This document shows positions 1-8,311 of a stretch of 64,000 nt of DNA, one piece after another; the first letter of the stretch is position 1; the number at the start of each line of letters is the position of its first letter. A program made the position numbers and the translations under genes. Origin of the DNA: Flagellimonas chongwuensis (GTDB lineage Bacteria > Bacteroidota > Bacteroidia > Flavobacteriales > Flavobacteriaceae); contig NZ_WYET01000004.1 in assembly GCF_013376415.1 (NCBI RefSeq), positions 372,001 through 436,000 of the forward strand, read 5' to 3'. The notes under the pieces were generated by a model that was not told the DNA's origin, did not search any database, and saw only the letters and a list, made by a program, of their open reading frames with translations.

Positions 1-1
1 G

Positions 2-94
2 TTGTCAGGAAAAATAACTTCCGACAGCATAGTGCTTTTGGATTCCTTTGACGATCAATTGGTGTTCAGAAATCAAGATGAATTGGTAGAATAA
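2..94 (+). CDS. 3' end of an unidentified protein gene (partial)
   Basis: An open frame enters from the left edge and ends at the TAA at 92-94, giving about 30 C-terminal residues that finish ...FRNQDELVE. It is followed at once by a strong terminator, so it is very likely the true end of a gene transcribed rightwards. The fragment is too short for me to recognise a family. The next operon starts beyond the terminator, so no shared function should be assumed. Confidence 0.6.
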   Translation: MSGKITSDSIVLLDSFDDQLVFRNQDELVE

Positions 95-118
95 TTCTCC
101 AAATAAGTTTCAGTCAGA

Positions 119-156
119 AAATCCCCTCCCCTAACTTCTCGGGAGGGGATTTTTAT
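119..156 (+). terminator. Rho-independent terminator of the left-edge gene
   Basis: A perfect stem pairs 119-130 (ATCCCCTCCC core) with 141-152 (GGGAGGGGAT core) around a 10-nt loop, and the T-rich tract follows directly. It separates the partial gene from the GntP operon. Confidence 0.85.
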
Positions 157-252
157 TTATATCATATTTTATTGTCAAAATTTTAGAAATCTACAACTTT
201 TGAATGCCATTACATTTAAATCCTTATTTTAGCTCAAAACCATATCCTAAAT

Positions 253-1566
253 ATGCCACTGATTATTGCCGTTCTAGGTATCTTACTACTGTTCTTGCTC
301 ATCGCAAAATTTAAACTCAACGCCTTTCTTTCCTTTATCATCGTATGCCTGTTCGTAGGTATTTTTCAAGGAATGGAATTGAGCAATTTAGTCCAATCCA
401 TACAACGGGGAATTGGCAATACATTAGGTTTTCTGGTCCTTATTTTGGGGCTTGGGGCCATGTTGGGGAAATTGGTGGCCGATAGTGGTGCCGCCCAACA
501 AATTACCACGCAATTGGTGGCCAAATTTGGTGTAAAACATGTACAATGGGCCATGGTGGTCACAGGGTTTATAGTGGGTATCCCGATGTTCTACTCCGTG
601 GGCTTTGTTATTTTGATACCCTTGGTATTTACTGTGGCTTTTTCAACGGGATTACCCCTGCTTTATGTGGGATTGCCCATGCTCACCTCTTTATCTGTGA
701 CACATGGATATCTTCCTCCCCATCCAGCTCCAACGGCTATAGCCGCCATGTTCAACGCGGACATTGGAAAAACATTAATGTACGGCCTTATTGTCGCCGT
801 TCCCGCCATTATTGTTGCGGGACCGTTGTTCGCTCGAACCCTAAAAAAGATTGAAGCCAAGCCATTGAAGGAGTTTTACAATGCCGAACCTATACCCGAG
901 GAAGAACTGCCGTCGACAGCCGTTAGTATTTTGACAGCCCTTTCCCCTATCATCTTTATTGGAGTGGGCATCGCGGCCGAACAATTTTTAGAGGATGGCG
1001 TACTCAGAAATATCCTAGGCTTCATTGGCAACCCAGTTATCGCTTTATTGATTTCTGTGCTCATCGCCATCTACTCCTTGGGATTAGCAAAAGGAAAAGA
1101 AATGAGTAAAATTATGGATTCCTTGTCCGCCTCCGTTTCCAGTATCACCATGATTCTGTTGATCATTGCAGGGGCAGGGGCATTAAAAGAGGTTTTAATA
1201 GACAGTCAAGTAAGTGATTATATCGCTGACAGTTTAAAGGGTTCCAGTATCTCACCTTTGGTGCTGGCCTGGCTCATCGCTACCGCCATCCGTGTTAGTG
1301 TGGGGTCGGCAACCGTAGCCGGGCTTACCGCTGCAGGTATTGTACTTCCGCTGGCTTCGGGTACTGGGACAAGTCCAGAATTAATGGTTTTGGCCATTGG
1401 TTCGGGAAGTTTAATGCTTTCCCACGTTAACGATACCGGATTTTGGATGTTCAAGGAGTATTTCAACCTTTCAGTGAAAGAAACACTTTCTTCATGGACC
1501 GTTATGGAAACTTTGGTCGGCGTAATGGGATTATTAGGCGTTTTAGCAATCAATAGTATAATCTAG
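253..1566 (+). CDS. GntP family permease (gluconate/D-serine type H+ symporter)
   Basis: This 437-residue protein has about 12 hydrophobic segments over its whole length and the usual GntP length (435-450). Typical family sequence is visible, including the glycine-rich stretch LVLILGLGAMLGKLV near residue 65 and conserved late helices with SVGSATVAGLTAAG. Known members move gluconate, other sugar acids or D-serine (DsdX) into the cytoplasm with protons. It starts an operon with a RidA protein (11-nt gap) and an M19 dipeptidase (12-nt gap). That company suggests an amino-acid-like or dipeptide-related substrate rather than gluconate, but this is inference. A second, divergent GntP permease lies at 60525-61844. 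The ATG at 253 is preceded by an AT-rich region without a Shine-Dalgarno. Confidence 0.9.
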   Translation: MPLIIAVLGILLLFLLIAKFKLNAFLSFIIVCLFVGIFQGMELSNLVQSIQRGIGNTLGFLVLILGLGAMLGKLVADSGAAQQITTQLVAKFGVKHVQWAMVVTGFIVGIPMFYSVGFVILIPLVFTVAFSTGLPLLYVGLPMLTSLSVTHGYLPPHPAPTAIAAMFNADIGKTLMYGLIVAVPAIIVAGPLFARTLKKIEAKPLKEFYNAEPIPEEELPSTAVSILTALSPIIFIGVGIAAEQFLEDGVLRNILGFIGNPVIALLISVLIAIYSLGLAKGKEMSKIMDSLSASVSSITMILLIIAGAGALKEVLIDSQVSDYIADSLKGSSISPLVLAWLIATAIRVSVGSATVAGLTAAGIVLPLASGTGTSPELMVLAIGSGSLMLSHVNDTGFWMFKEYFNLSVKETLSSWTVMETLVGVMGLLGVLAINSII

Positions 1567-1577
1567 CAATAAAATTT

Positions 1578-2045
1578 ATGGAAAAATCACCATCACAACG
1601 AATGGAGGAACTCAACCTCCAATTACCTCCTGCGCCACCACCTGCTGGCGTTTACCGACCTGTTTTGGTTGTCGACAACTTTTTATACGTATCCGGTCAA
1701 GGACCTGTGAATTTAGATGGCTCCCTTATGACGGGGCGTGCCGGAGACGACATCGATGAGGAACAAGCAAAACTAGCGGCCCGTCAGGTAGGATTGACCA
1801 TGCTGTCCACTATCACAACTCATTATGGAAGTTTGGACAAAATCAAAAGAATGGTAAAAGTTTTGGGAATGGTGAATTGCACGCCGGACTTTGGCAAGCA
1901 ACCGTATGTAATCAATGGTTTTAGTGAATTAATGGCAGATGTTTTTGGGAAAGAGCATGGCATTGGTGCACGAAGTGCCGTTGGCATGATGCTTCCAGGA
2001 AATATTGCCGTTGAGATTGAAGCCATTTTTGAACTTCACAAATAA
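1578..2045 (+). CDS. RidA/YjgF family protein (imine/enamine deaminase-like)
   Basis: The 155-residue protein belongs to the RidA (YjgF/YER057c/UK114) superfamily. Archetypal members hydrolyse reactive enamines/imines such as 2-aminoacrylate, formed by PLP-dependent dehydratases. The family arginine is at about R132 (GARSAVG) with an acidic residue near E148 in the last strand, and the hallmark SGQGP is near residues 39-43. It is longer than the 128-residue RidA archetype, with an extra proline-rich N-terminus (LQLPPAPPPAG), so it belongs to a longer RidA subgroup. It is sandwiched between a permease and a dipeptidase in one operon. I infer that it clears an imine intermediate of the catabolised substrate; the enzyme producing such an intermediate is not in the window. 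Confidence 0.88.
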   Translation: MEKSPSQRMEELNLQLPPAPPPAGVYRPVLVVDNFLYVSGQGPVNLDGSLMTGRAGDDIDEEQAKLAARQVGLTMLSTITTHYGSLDKIKRMVKVLGMVNCTPDFGKQPYVINGFSELMADVFGKEHGIGARSAVGMMLPGNIAVEIEAIFELHK

Positions 2046-2057
2046 CACTACCCTTTC

Positions 2058-3122
2058 ATGTTTATATTCGATGCCCATCTTGACCTTGCTATGAACGCCC
2101 TCGAATGGAACAGAGACCTTAGACTTTCTGTTTCCGAGATAAGAGAGCGCGAGCAAGGCATGTCCGATAAGCCTGATCGTGGCAATAACACAGTATCTCT
2201 GCCTGCTATGCGAGAAGGGAATATTGGCCTCTGCATGGCCACTCAAATCGCACGCTTTGTAGAAAAAGACAGTCCGCTTCCCGGTTGGCACTCCCAGCAT
2301 CAGGCATGGGCGCAGACACAGGGTCAACTTGCATGGTACAAAACCATGGAGGAGGCAGGCGAAATGGTGCAAATAAAGGACATTGAAAGCTTGGAATCCC
2401 ACCTCAAACTTTGGAAAAGTAATCAGCCCAATAAACCAATTGGTTACATTTTAAGCTTGGAAGGTGCAGACTCCATAATAGACCTGGATTATTTGGAAAA
2501 GTCATACGAATCAGGACTCAGGGCCATCGGACCTGCCCATTATGGCCCCGGAATTTACGCTCATGGGACGGATTCGGTGGGAGGAATAGGTCAAAAAGGA
2601 AGGGATTTACTCAAGAAAGTGGAGGAACTCAACATTATCTTGGATGCCACCCACCTTTGCGATAAAAGCTTTTGGGAGACCATGGATGTCTTCGATGGAC
2701 CTGTTTGGGCCAGCCATAATAATTGCAGGAAGTTGGTGGACCATAATCGCCAGTTTTCTGATGAACAGATTAAGGAACTTATCAACAGAGATGCTGTAAT
2801 CGGCATTGCTTTGGATGCATGGATGATGGTTCCCTACTGGGTGCGTGGGCGATCCACCCCAAAAGAAATGAACGTAACACTGGAAATTGCCGTGGATAAT
2901 ATGGATCACATTTGCCAATTGGCAGGGAACACGAACCATGTTGGTATTGGAACCGATTTGGACGGTGCTTTCGGGAAAGAGCAGAGCCCGTGGGATTTGG
3001 ATACCATAGCTGACCTTCAAAAAATTCCAGATCTATTGACGAAGAGAGGTTACACAAGCTCGGATATTGAAAAAATTATGAACCAGAACTTCATCAACTT
3101 CCTGAGAAAAGTTTGGTCTTAA
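2058..3122 (+). CDS. M19 family membrane (renal) dipeptidase-like zinc hydrolase
   Basis: The 354-residue protein has the amidohydrolase-fold zinc ligands of peptidase family M19: the HxD pair at H7/D9 (DAHLD), the bridging glutamate at about E135 (SLEGAD), and histidines at about H199 (DATHL) and H220 (ASHNN). The GTDLDG motif near residue 299 is also typical. M19 enzymes cleave dipeptides, including ones with a D-residue at the C-terminus. There is no signal peptide, so it should act in the cytoplasm on imported substrate. It is the last gene of the GntP-RidA operon. The combination fits use of D-amino acids or dipeptides (inference). Confidence 0.9.
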   Translation: MFIFDAHLDLAMNALEWNRDLRLSVSEIREREQGMSDKPDRGNNTVSLPAMREGNIGLCMATQIARFVEKDSPLPGWHSQHQAWAQTQGQLAWYKTMEEAGEMVQIKDIESLESHLKLWKSNQPNKPIGYILSLEGADSIIDLDYLEKSYESGLRAIGPAHYGPGIYAHGTDSVGGIGQKGRDLLKKVEELNIILDATHLCDKSFWETMDVFDGPVWASHNNCRKLVDHNRQFSDEQIKELINRDAVIGIALDAWMMVPYWVRGRSTPKEMNVTLEIAVDNMDHICQLAGNTNHVGIGTDLDGAFGKEQSPWDLDTIADLQKIPDLLTKRGYTSSDIEKIMNQNFINFLRKVWS

Positions 3123-3181
3123 ACATTGACCCAACCACAAAAAAGCCAGAAACATGTTAAAATATAGGCTTTCGGCGGCTT

Positions 3182-3199
3182 AAATACCAAACAGTATTT
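3182..3199. promoter_or_regulatory. Palindromic operator, probably bound by the adjacent TetR protein
   Basis: The site is AAATAC-N6-GTATTT, with 6-bp perfect arms and the core TACCAAACAGTA. It lies 41 bp upstream of the chosen TetR start. TetR proteins commonly bind short palindromes of this shape in front of their own gene, so autoregulation is inferred. Confidence 0.55.
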
Positions 3200-3239
3200 G
3201 ATTTTTTATATCTTAGTTTCGACCAACAGCAACCTAAGA

Positions 3240-3836
3240 ATGACCAAGAAAGCAGAAAGGACCACCGCATACATTATAGAAACCGTAGCTCCTATTTTTA
3301 ACAAGCATGGTTATGTAGGTACCAGCATGAGCGACCTTACTGAAGCGACAGGGCTTACCAAAGGGGCCATTTATGGTAATTTTGAGAACAAGGAAGCTCT
3401 GGCACTGTCCGCTTTTGAGCACAATCGAAATATGTTGCTGCAAGCCATTGATGAAAAACTGGAAACGGGACATGAAGCCTTGGCCAAATTATATTCCCTT
3501 TTGAATTTTTATAAGCAGTACGACGTTTTCACCCTTCCCATGGGTGGTTGTCCATTATTGAACGTAGGAGTGGACGCCCAAGGAAACAATAAACTTTTAG
3601 CAGCTGCTGTTAGGGAAACCATCAAAGAAATTGAAGGCAAAATTGCCCTAGTCCTTGAAAATGGTGCCAAACAAAACGAAATCAAACTTCCCGTTCCTCC
3701 ATTACAATTTGCCAAGCAACTGTTTACCATGGTTCAGGGTTCCGTGTCCATGAGCACCATGACACAGGATCGAAAATACTTGGTCAACACCATTAACTAT
3801 TTAGAATATTTGGTGAAACAGGAGCTTAAAAAGTAA
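3240..3836 (+). CDS. TetR/AcrR family transcriptional regulator
   Basis: The 198-residue protein has an N-terminal TetR helix-turn-helix at about residues 24-54 (SMSDLTEATGLTKGAIYGNF pattern) followed by an all-helical ligand-binding domain. I start it at the ATG at 3240 (MTKKAERTT). The longer frame opening at 3198 would run through the palindromic operator at 3182-3199 and adds 14 residues unlike the family. The gene stands alone after the M19 dipeptidase, on the same strand. Besides itself it could control the upstream operon or a distant efflux or fatty-acid gene. The ligand is unknown. Confidence 0.9.
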   Translation: MTKKAERTTAYIIETVAPIFNKHGYVGTSMSDLTEATGLTKGAIYGNFENKEALALSAFEHNRNMLLQAIDEKLETGHEALAKLYSLLNFYKQYDVFTLPMGGCPLLNVGVDAQGNNKLLAAAVRETIKEIEGKIALVLENGAKQNEIKLPVPPLQFAKQLFTMVQGSVSMSTMTQDRKYLVNTINYLEYLVKQELKK

Positions 3837-4093
3837 ACCTTTTTCTTTACAACATACCTTTTCATAAGATTAAAAAACTGCACTCCTTCAGGTAAAGCCA
3901 GTTTTTATGATTGCTTCTTTCTTCCAAAAACCCAATCTATATTTGGGAATGCTGATTCCATCCGTCAATTGAAACACCTCATTCATCAAATGAAAATACC
4001 AATTTGTAAAGTAACAAAATTATAATTGGTTACTTGTTCTAAATTCACCAAGGAATATTCCAAAAAACTACTTTTTAGGAAATTGAATTATTT
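3837..4093. other. Intergenic stretch with a small reading-frame remnant and inverted repeats
   Basis: This 257-bp gap holds a hairpin (TAAAAAACTG at 3871-3880 with CAGTTTTTA at 3899-3907). It also holds a short minus-strand open frame at 3888-3986 (32 codons) that reads like protein but has no recognisable family. A 6-bp inverted repeat, AGTAAC (4010-4015) and GTTACT (4029-4034), lies in front of the ankyrin gene and could be an operator. Confidence 0.35.
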
Positions 4094-5308
4094 ATGGACG
4101 ACATAGAAAGGTTATCGGAAGAGTTGGACGAAGCCGTTTATCAAGGAGATTTGCCGAAGATCAAACACCTTGTGGAACTTGGAGTTCCCTTAAATGGAGA
4201 ACATGCTAAAAAATATATCGGCAGTGCCAACGGCTGCATTAAAGGAGCACCATATAGCATTCCATTGATACGTGCTTGCAGTAGTGGAAAACATGAAGTG
4301 ATTAGATATCTTGTTGAACAAGGTGCTGATGTAAACGCTACAAACTATTGCACCCAGACACCATTTTTAATAGCTGTAGAAAGCTGCAGGAGAGGCGATA
4401 TCTCTCTTGATATTGTAAAATATTTGGTTAATGCAGGGGCCGAAATACATTTTGTAGGTTCAAATGGCAATGCAATGCATTATGGAACACAAATGGTCGA
4501 AAACAGGTCCGAGGAACTGTTGCGATATTTACTCGAACTTGGCATTGACCCGAATTTAAAAAATGATTCCCAATCCATATTAAAGAAAAATTATGACATT
4601 ATTAGTCTTTTGACCGGTGAACATAGTCATCTGTATCAAGAAAAATACATTACCGAACTGGGAATACTTAAGGAATATTGGGACAAAGATGAGCCAGAAA
4701 TGATTCAATTATGGCAGTCCTGCATGGAAGTCATTGAAGAAAAAGAGAACTCAGATAAAACAGAAAGTGATAAATGGGAACAACTTTTAAAATGCGAGGA
4801 TTGGGTAGAACAAGTCTCAAGAATAATTGATGAAAACCCTCTGTACAACAGCAATCATTTCACAAAGAGTCGCAGAACATTGGCTGACCTGACCAAAAGG
4901 GTACTCAAAAATCCTGAAAGCATCCAGAAAAAGGAATGGGGAAAAATCATAAAAAAACTTGCGGACCAAAGCCCTTCATTTGCTGACCTATCCGAAGAAC
5001 ATCTTTTTCAAAGAATAGAGGTTTTCAGTGATGAATGGTACAATGAAGAAAGTGGACTTCAACAAATTATACTCGACAACAAAATACACACCATCGACCT
5101 GTGCATGGAAGTACTTTGGACCAAGGAAGCCATTGCGCGGGAAGATTTTACAGAACTTTTCATTTATGTACTGGAAAAGTCCAAAAAAAAATACGGGTAT
5201 CCTTCATGGGGTGGATACAAGGAGGAAGACATGGAACATTTTTTGGAGACTGAGCACATGAAAGCGCACAAGGACTATGGGAAGCTAAGAAAACTTGCCG
5301 AGCTTTAG
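4094..5308 (+). CDS. Ankyrin-repeat protein with an unidentified C-terminal half
   Basis: The first 155 or so residues of this 404-residue protein form about four ankyrin repeats: LPKIKHLVELGVPLN, HEVIRYLVEQGADVN, LDIVKYLVNAGAEIH and EELLRYLLELGIDPN. These act as a protein-binding scaffold. Residues 200-404 are charged and helical and match no family I know. There is no signal peptide, so it is probably cytoplasmic. It stands alone, faces the PorP-type gene convergently, and has a possible operator upstream at 4010-4034. Function is unknown; small ankyrin genes of this kind sometimes serve as immunity or partner proteins, but nothing nearby supports that here. Confidence 0.8.
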   Translation: MDDIERLSEELDEAVYQGDLPKIKHLVELGVPLNGEHAKKYIGSANGCIKGAPYSIPLIRACSSGKHEVIRYLVEQGADVNATNYCTQTPFLIAVESCRRGDISLDIVKYLVNAGAEIHFVGSNGNAMHYGTQMVENRSEELLRYLLELGIDPNLKNDSQSILKKNYDIISLLTGEHSHLYQEKYITELGILKEYWDKDEPEMIQLWQSCMEVIEEKENSDKTESDKWEQLLKCEDWVEQVSRIIDENPLYNSNHFTKSRRTLADLTKRVLKNPESIQKKEWGKIIKKLADQSPSFADLSEEHLFQRIEVFSDEWYNEESGLQQIILDNKIHTIDLCMEVLWTKEAIAREDFTELFIYVLEKSKKKYGYPSWGGYKEEDMEHFLETEHMKAHKDYGKLRKLAEL

Positions 5309-5366
5309 CCCATAATATTCTCCTTGCCAAATAAATTTGAGGAATTATAAAATTGAAACCGTTTGC

Positions 5367-5444
5367 CATTCCGACAGAGTGAAGAGACGAGGAGTCTCGC
5401 ATTATTGAATTTGAGAAGAGATTTCTCACCAAGTTCGAAATGAC
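5367..5444. repeat. Palindromic interspersed repeat, family 1, copy A
   Basis: An imperfect palindrome of about 78 bp begins CCATTCCGACAGAG and ends AGTTCGAAATGAC. Its arms (GAGGAGTCTCGCA and GAGATTTCTC) can form a long hairpin. It lies between two convergent 3' ends. A second copy of the same family is at 11452-11531. Confidence 0.8.
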
Positions 5445-5459
5445 ATTATACCCCAAGAA

Positions 5460-6893
5460 TCAATTGCTTTTCACCCTAAAAATCCAAAGTTCTTCATCGT
5501 ACTTGCCAAAAAACTTACTGTCACGAGCTTTTCTTGCCTCTTCCATGGTGTCGTAGCGTTCCAAATACACATAATTGTACTTGTTGAAGCTCCTATAAAA
5601 GGATTTCGGCTCCAGACCCTTCTCCCTTAGCGTTTTCATGAAGTTATCAAAGTACTTTTTGGTGCCGTAGACATTGGCTATGAGGTAAAATCCTGGTTGT
5701 AACCCGTCTTCGTTTTCAACCTCTTCATAACGTTCATTGGCCTGCACAACCACTTTTTGGTGCTGTAATTGTGCAATACTATCTTTTTTGCGCTGTAGCT
5801 CTAGTCGCTCTTTTTCTTGTTGAAGCTCCAATTGTTCCTTGATACGTTTTACTTCCGCCAAAGAATCTTTTTCACGTTCAATACGCCTTCTTGCCTCCAG
5901 TTCTCGTTGTTCTTTATCTAATCTTTGTTTCTCAATATCTTCTTCAAGCCTATTGGATTCTTCATTTTCCTTCTCCTTTTCTCTTGATCTTGTTCTTCCA
6001 AATTGATAAGATGCAACAATCTCTATAGTTGATTCTTCTTCGGAGAGGGAACTATCTGTTCCGAATTCCATCAGTCCGCCAATTGAAAAAGCTTTTGAGA
6101 TAGTAATGCCCAGTCCTCCCGAGGGACCATAAAAATTATTGTAGCCGCCTTGAACCCAAAACTTAGATGTGGAAAACAGACCGTTCAGTCCGTACTGGGC
6201 ATCCCCATTAGGAATGGTTTTTATATAAAGAACTGGTCTCACAAAACTATTTCCAAGACCTTTGGATATTGCAATAGGGAAATCGTTGCTCAATGTCCCT
6301 GTAACACTCTGAAAGCTATCCATATTTTCGCTGTTTCCTGACACATTGAACCCAACGGCATTTTCCAGCGCCACTCCAATACTGAACTGGTTTACAACTA
6401 ATCGTAATCCCGGCGAAAATTGTACCCTAAAAGCTTCGTAATCCTCCAAAAAAACTGGATCTAATTCGTCCCCTTGAAAAAACTGTTCGTCCGCTACCGA
6501 TTGTTGAAAAGCGAAAATATTCAATCCGGCCATTAAACGAATATCATCGCCTAATTCAAAAGCTTGGGCAAAATTCAAATTACCTCCAGTATATAGAAAA
6601 ACTCCCGTGTTGTGCTGTAAAAACCCAGCAGAAGCTACCGATGAGGCATTTAACTGGTGAGTGTAATTGGCAAAAATGGTGGTCGGGTCTTCGTCTATTG
6701 TCTGCCATTGCCAGCGCGTCCAAACAGAAAAGGAGTTCGGGTTGTTCCAATCCAAAGCATAGGTAGGATTAAATAAACTTGCATTGAACTGTGTTAACGA
6801 ATGTTGTCTAAAATCAGATGGCAGAACGGGCTCTTGCCCCCAGCTTGTCATGTAAATTGCCATTGCAAACAAACAAACCAAATATTTTGGCAT
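5460..6893 (-). CDS. PorP/SprF family outer membrane protein with coiled coil and SPOR-like C-terminus
   Basis: This 477-residue protein has a signal peptide (residues 1-19, ending at SWGQ) and a PorP/SprF-type beta-barrel domain over about residues 20-295. Typical features are the early LFNPTYAL stretch, YTHQLN, and repeated glycine-aromatic strands. A highly charged Glu/Arg/Lys coiled coil follows (about 298-395). The C-terminus, about residues 405-477 (GFYLIANVYGT... YNYVYLERYDTMEEARKAR), looks like a SPOR-type or similar peptidoglycan-associated fold. PorP/SprF proteins pair with type IX secretion or gliding components and anchor surface proteins. No sprE/porE or gldK-N genes are adjacent, so this is one of the orphan paralogues. 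The tail suggests it contacts the cell wall (inference). Confidence 0.82.
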   Translation of the reverse strand: MPKYLVCLFAMAIYMTSWGQEPVLPSDFRQHSLTQFNASLFNPTYALDWNNPNSFSVWTRWQWQTIDEDPTTIFANYTHQLNASSVASAGFLQHNTGVFLYTGGNLNFAQAFELGDDIRLMAGLNIFAFQQSVADEQFFQGDELDPVFLEDYEAFRVQFSPGLRLVVNQFSIGVALENAVGFNVSGNSENMDSFQSVTGTLSNDFPIAISKGLGNSFVRPVLYIKTIPNGDAQYGLNGLFSTSKFWVQGGYNNFYGPSGGLGITISKAFSIGGLMEFGTDSSLSEEESTIEIVASYQFGRTRSREKEKENEESNRLEEDIEKQRLDKEQRELEARRRIEREKDSLAEVKRIKEQLELQQEKERLELQRKKDSIAQLQHQKVVVQANERYEEVENEDGLQPGFYLIANVYGTKKYFDNFMKTLREKGLEPKSFYRSFNKYNYVYLERYDTMEEARKARDSKFFGKYDEELWIFRVKSN

Positions 6894-6966
6894 ACGAGAA
6901 AATGAAAATTAAACGTTACTTTTAGGCTAATTATCTAAAAAACACTCGTGAACTTTGAATAGAACC

Positions 6967-7491
6967 ATGCGAACCATCAAACCTCTAATTATACTTGCAT
7001 TTATATTCTTTGGAATAGTCAGCTGCAAAAAAGATACGAAAATTGGGGAAGATCCTATTATTTCCACCTTCTATTTTATTAGACATGCAGAAAAAGATAG
7101 AACCGACCCGGAAAATGCTGACCCAGAGCTCAATCAAGATGGGTTGGACAGGGCCATTCGTTGGGCCGAAGTTTTTGATGCCATTCCTTTGGACGTCATT
7201 TATTCCACCAATTACGAGCGCACTTCAATGACAGCCGCCCCAACTTCTGTAAAAAAAGATATTGACATTACATACTATGATCCCAGCACATTTGATGTGG
7301 AAGAGTTCAAATTGGTCAATGATGGTAAAAATGTTTTGGTCGTAGGACATAGCAACACTACACCAATGCTTGTAAACAAAGTACTTGGAATGGAAAAGTA
7401 CGATCAAATGGACGATTCTGACAATGCCAGTCTGTTCATCGTACGAATCATTGATGGGGTACCGACCGATATTCGTCTAAAAATGGACTAG
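6967..7491 (+). CDS. Histidine phosphatase (phosphoglycerate mutase-like) family lipoprotein
   Basis: The 174-residue protein carries a lipoprotein signal (hydrophobic residues 5-18, lipobox GIVSC with Cys20). It is followed by a small histidine-phosphatase domain with the catalytic RHAE at R39/H40 and the second histidine in VVGHSN. It is shorter than full phosphoglycerate mutases, as is common for SixA-like or lipoprotein members. I prefer the ATG at 6967 over a TTG 12 nt upstream because it gives a standard lipoprotein signal. It sits divergently from the PorP-type gene. The substrate is unknown and the location is probably periplasmic, membrane-anchored. Confidence 0.85.
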   Translation: MRTIKPLIILAFIFFGIVSCKKDTKIGEDPIISTFYFIRHAEKDRTDPENADPELNQDGLDRAIRWAEVFDAIPLDVIYSTNYERTSMTAAPTSVKKDIDITYYDPSTFDVEEFKLVNDGKNVLVVGHSNTTPMLVNKVLGMEKYDQMDDSDNASLFIVRIIDGVPTDIRLKMD

Positions 7492-7493
7492 GT

Positions 7494-8231
7494 TTATTCT
7501 ACCACAATATTTTTGAGCTCAATTTTACTTAAGAGTTCAAGCTCACCTTCGTTGTATAACTTTCCAATATCCAAAATGGACGTATCTTCATTTTTAGGCT
7601 TGTAGTTTTCGTAATCTACAAATCGAATGCCTCCAACATATCTTTCGTTATACGCCTTTCTAAAACGTTGGCCACCTCCGTTCACATGAAAGTCATAGGC
7701 AAGGTAATCGGGCTTAAAAGACTCTTTATCAAACCAATATAGATAGGTGTCTTCAAAATCATCCCCTCCACCCTGCTGGTCGAATGTTACTTTTACTTTA
7801 TAATACTCTTTGTTGTTGATAGTCTCCTTTCCCAAAAGCTCCTTATTCACAGCTCCATCGTTGAGCCCAAAAGGCAATCGCACAAAATAATGCACAGAAT
7901 TGATGGAGTTGGCATATTTCACGGCCATGGTATCGTGAACCATCACCAAGGAATCGTTGATATAGCGTTCAAACCCTTCGCCGCGTTTGATATCTGTAAT
8001 AGTTGTTGAGTCCAATGCTGAGATTCTCGTGAATACTCGCTGCCCCCCAACATTATCGGAAGCATAACTCATATCCCTAAAATCAAAAGAAACTTTGTGA
8101 TCATTAAACTGTTTTCCTCCACTATCAGCTATGGAATTATCCACTATTTCTTGTACGGTCAATTCTTTTTTAGGCTCTTGTTTGCATGCGAAGGCGAAAA
8201 CGAGCATCAGGGGGATAAAAAATCTTTTCAT
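7494..8231 (-). CDS. DUF6503 family lipoprotein
   Basis: The 245-residue protein begins with a lipoprotein signal (MKRFFIPLMLVFAFAC, Cys16). The rest is rich in beta-strands and reads as a LolA/LolB-like shell: RFRKAYNERYVGGIRFVDYENY near the end is characteristic of DUF6503 proteins in flavobacteria. The function of that family is unknown; by fold I would guess lipid or hydrophobic ligand binding. The upstream TTG-type extension is rejected because the ATG at 8231 puts the signal peptide at the N-terminus. It converges with the phosphatase gene (2-nt gap) and is divergent from smpB. Confidence 0.8.
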   Translation of the reverse strand: MKRFFIPLMLVFAFACKQEPKKELTVQEIVDNSIADSGGKQFNDHKVSFDFRDMSYASDNVGGQRVFTRISALDSTTITDIKRGEGFERYINDSLVMVHDTMAVKYANSINSVHYFVRLPFGLNDGAVNKELLGKETINNKEYYKVKVTFDQQGGGDDFEDTYLYWFDKESFKPDYLAYDFHVNGGGQRFRKAYNERYVGGIRFVDYENYKPKNEDTSILDIGKLYNEGELELLSKIELKNIVVE

Positions 8232-8297
8232 GAGTTGGTTTTGGTACTTATTCGTAAAATCTAGCATAACATTACAATTTTCTTGGCAAAGAGTTTA

Positions 8298-8305
8298 TAT
8301 TTTTG
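8298..8305 (+). promoter_or_regulatory. -7 box (TATTTTTG) of smpB
   Basis: It matches the Bacteroidota -7 consensus TAnnTTTG exactly. It ends only 6 nt before the ATG at 8312, so the transcript would be leaderless or nearly so. Confidence 0.6.
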
Positions 8306-8311
8306 TGCCCG

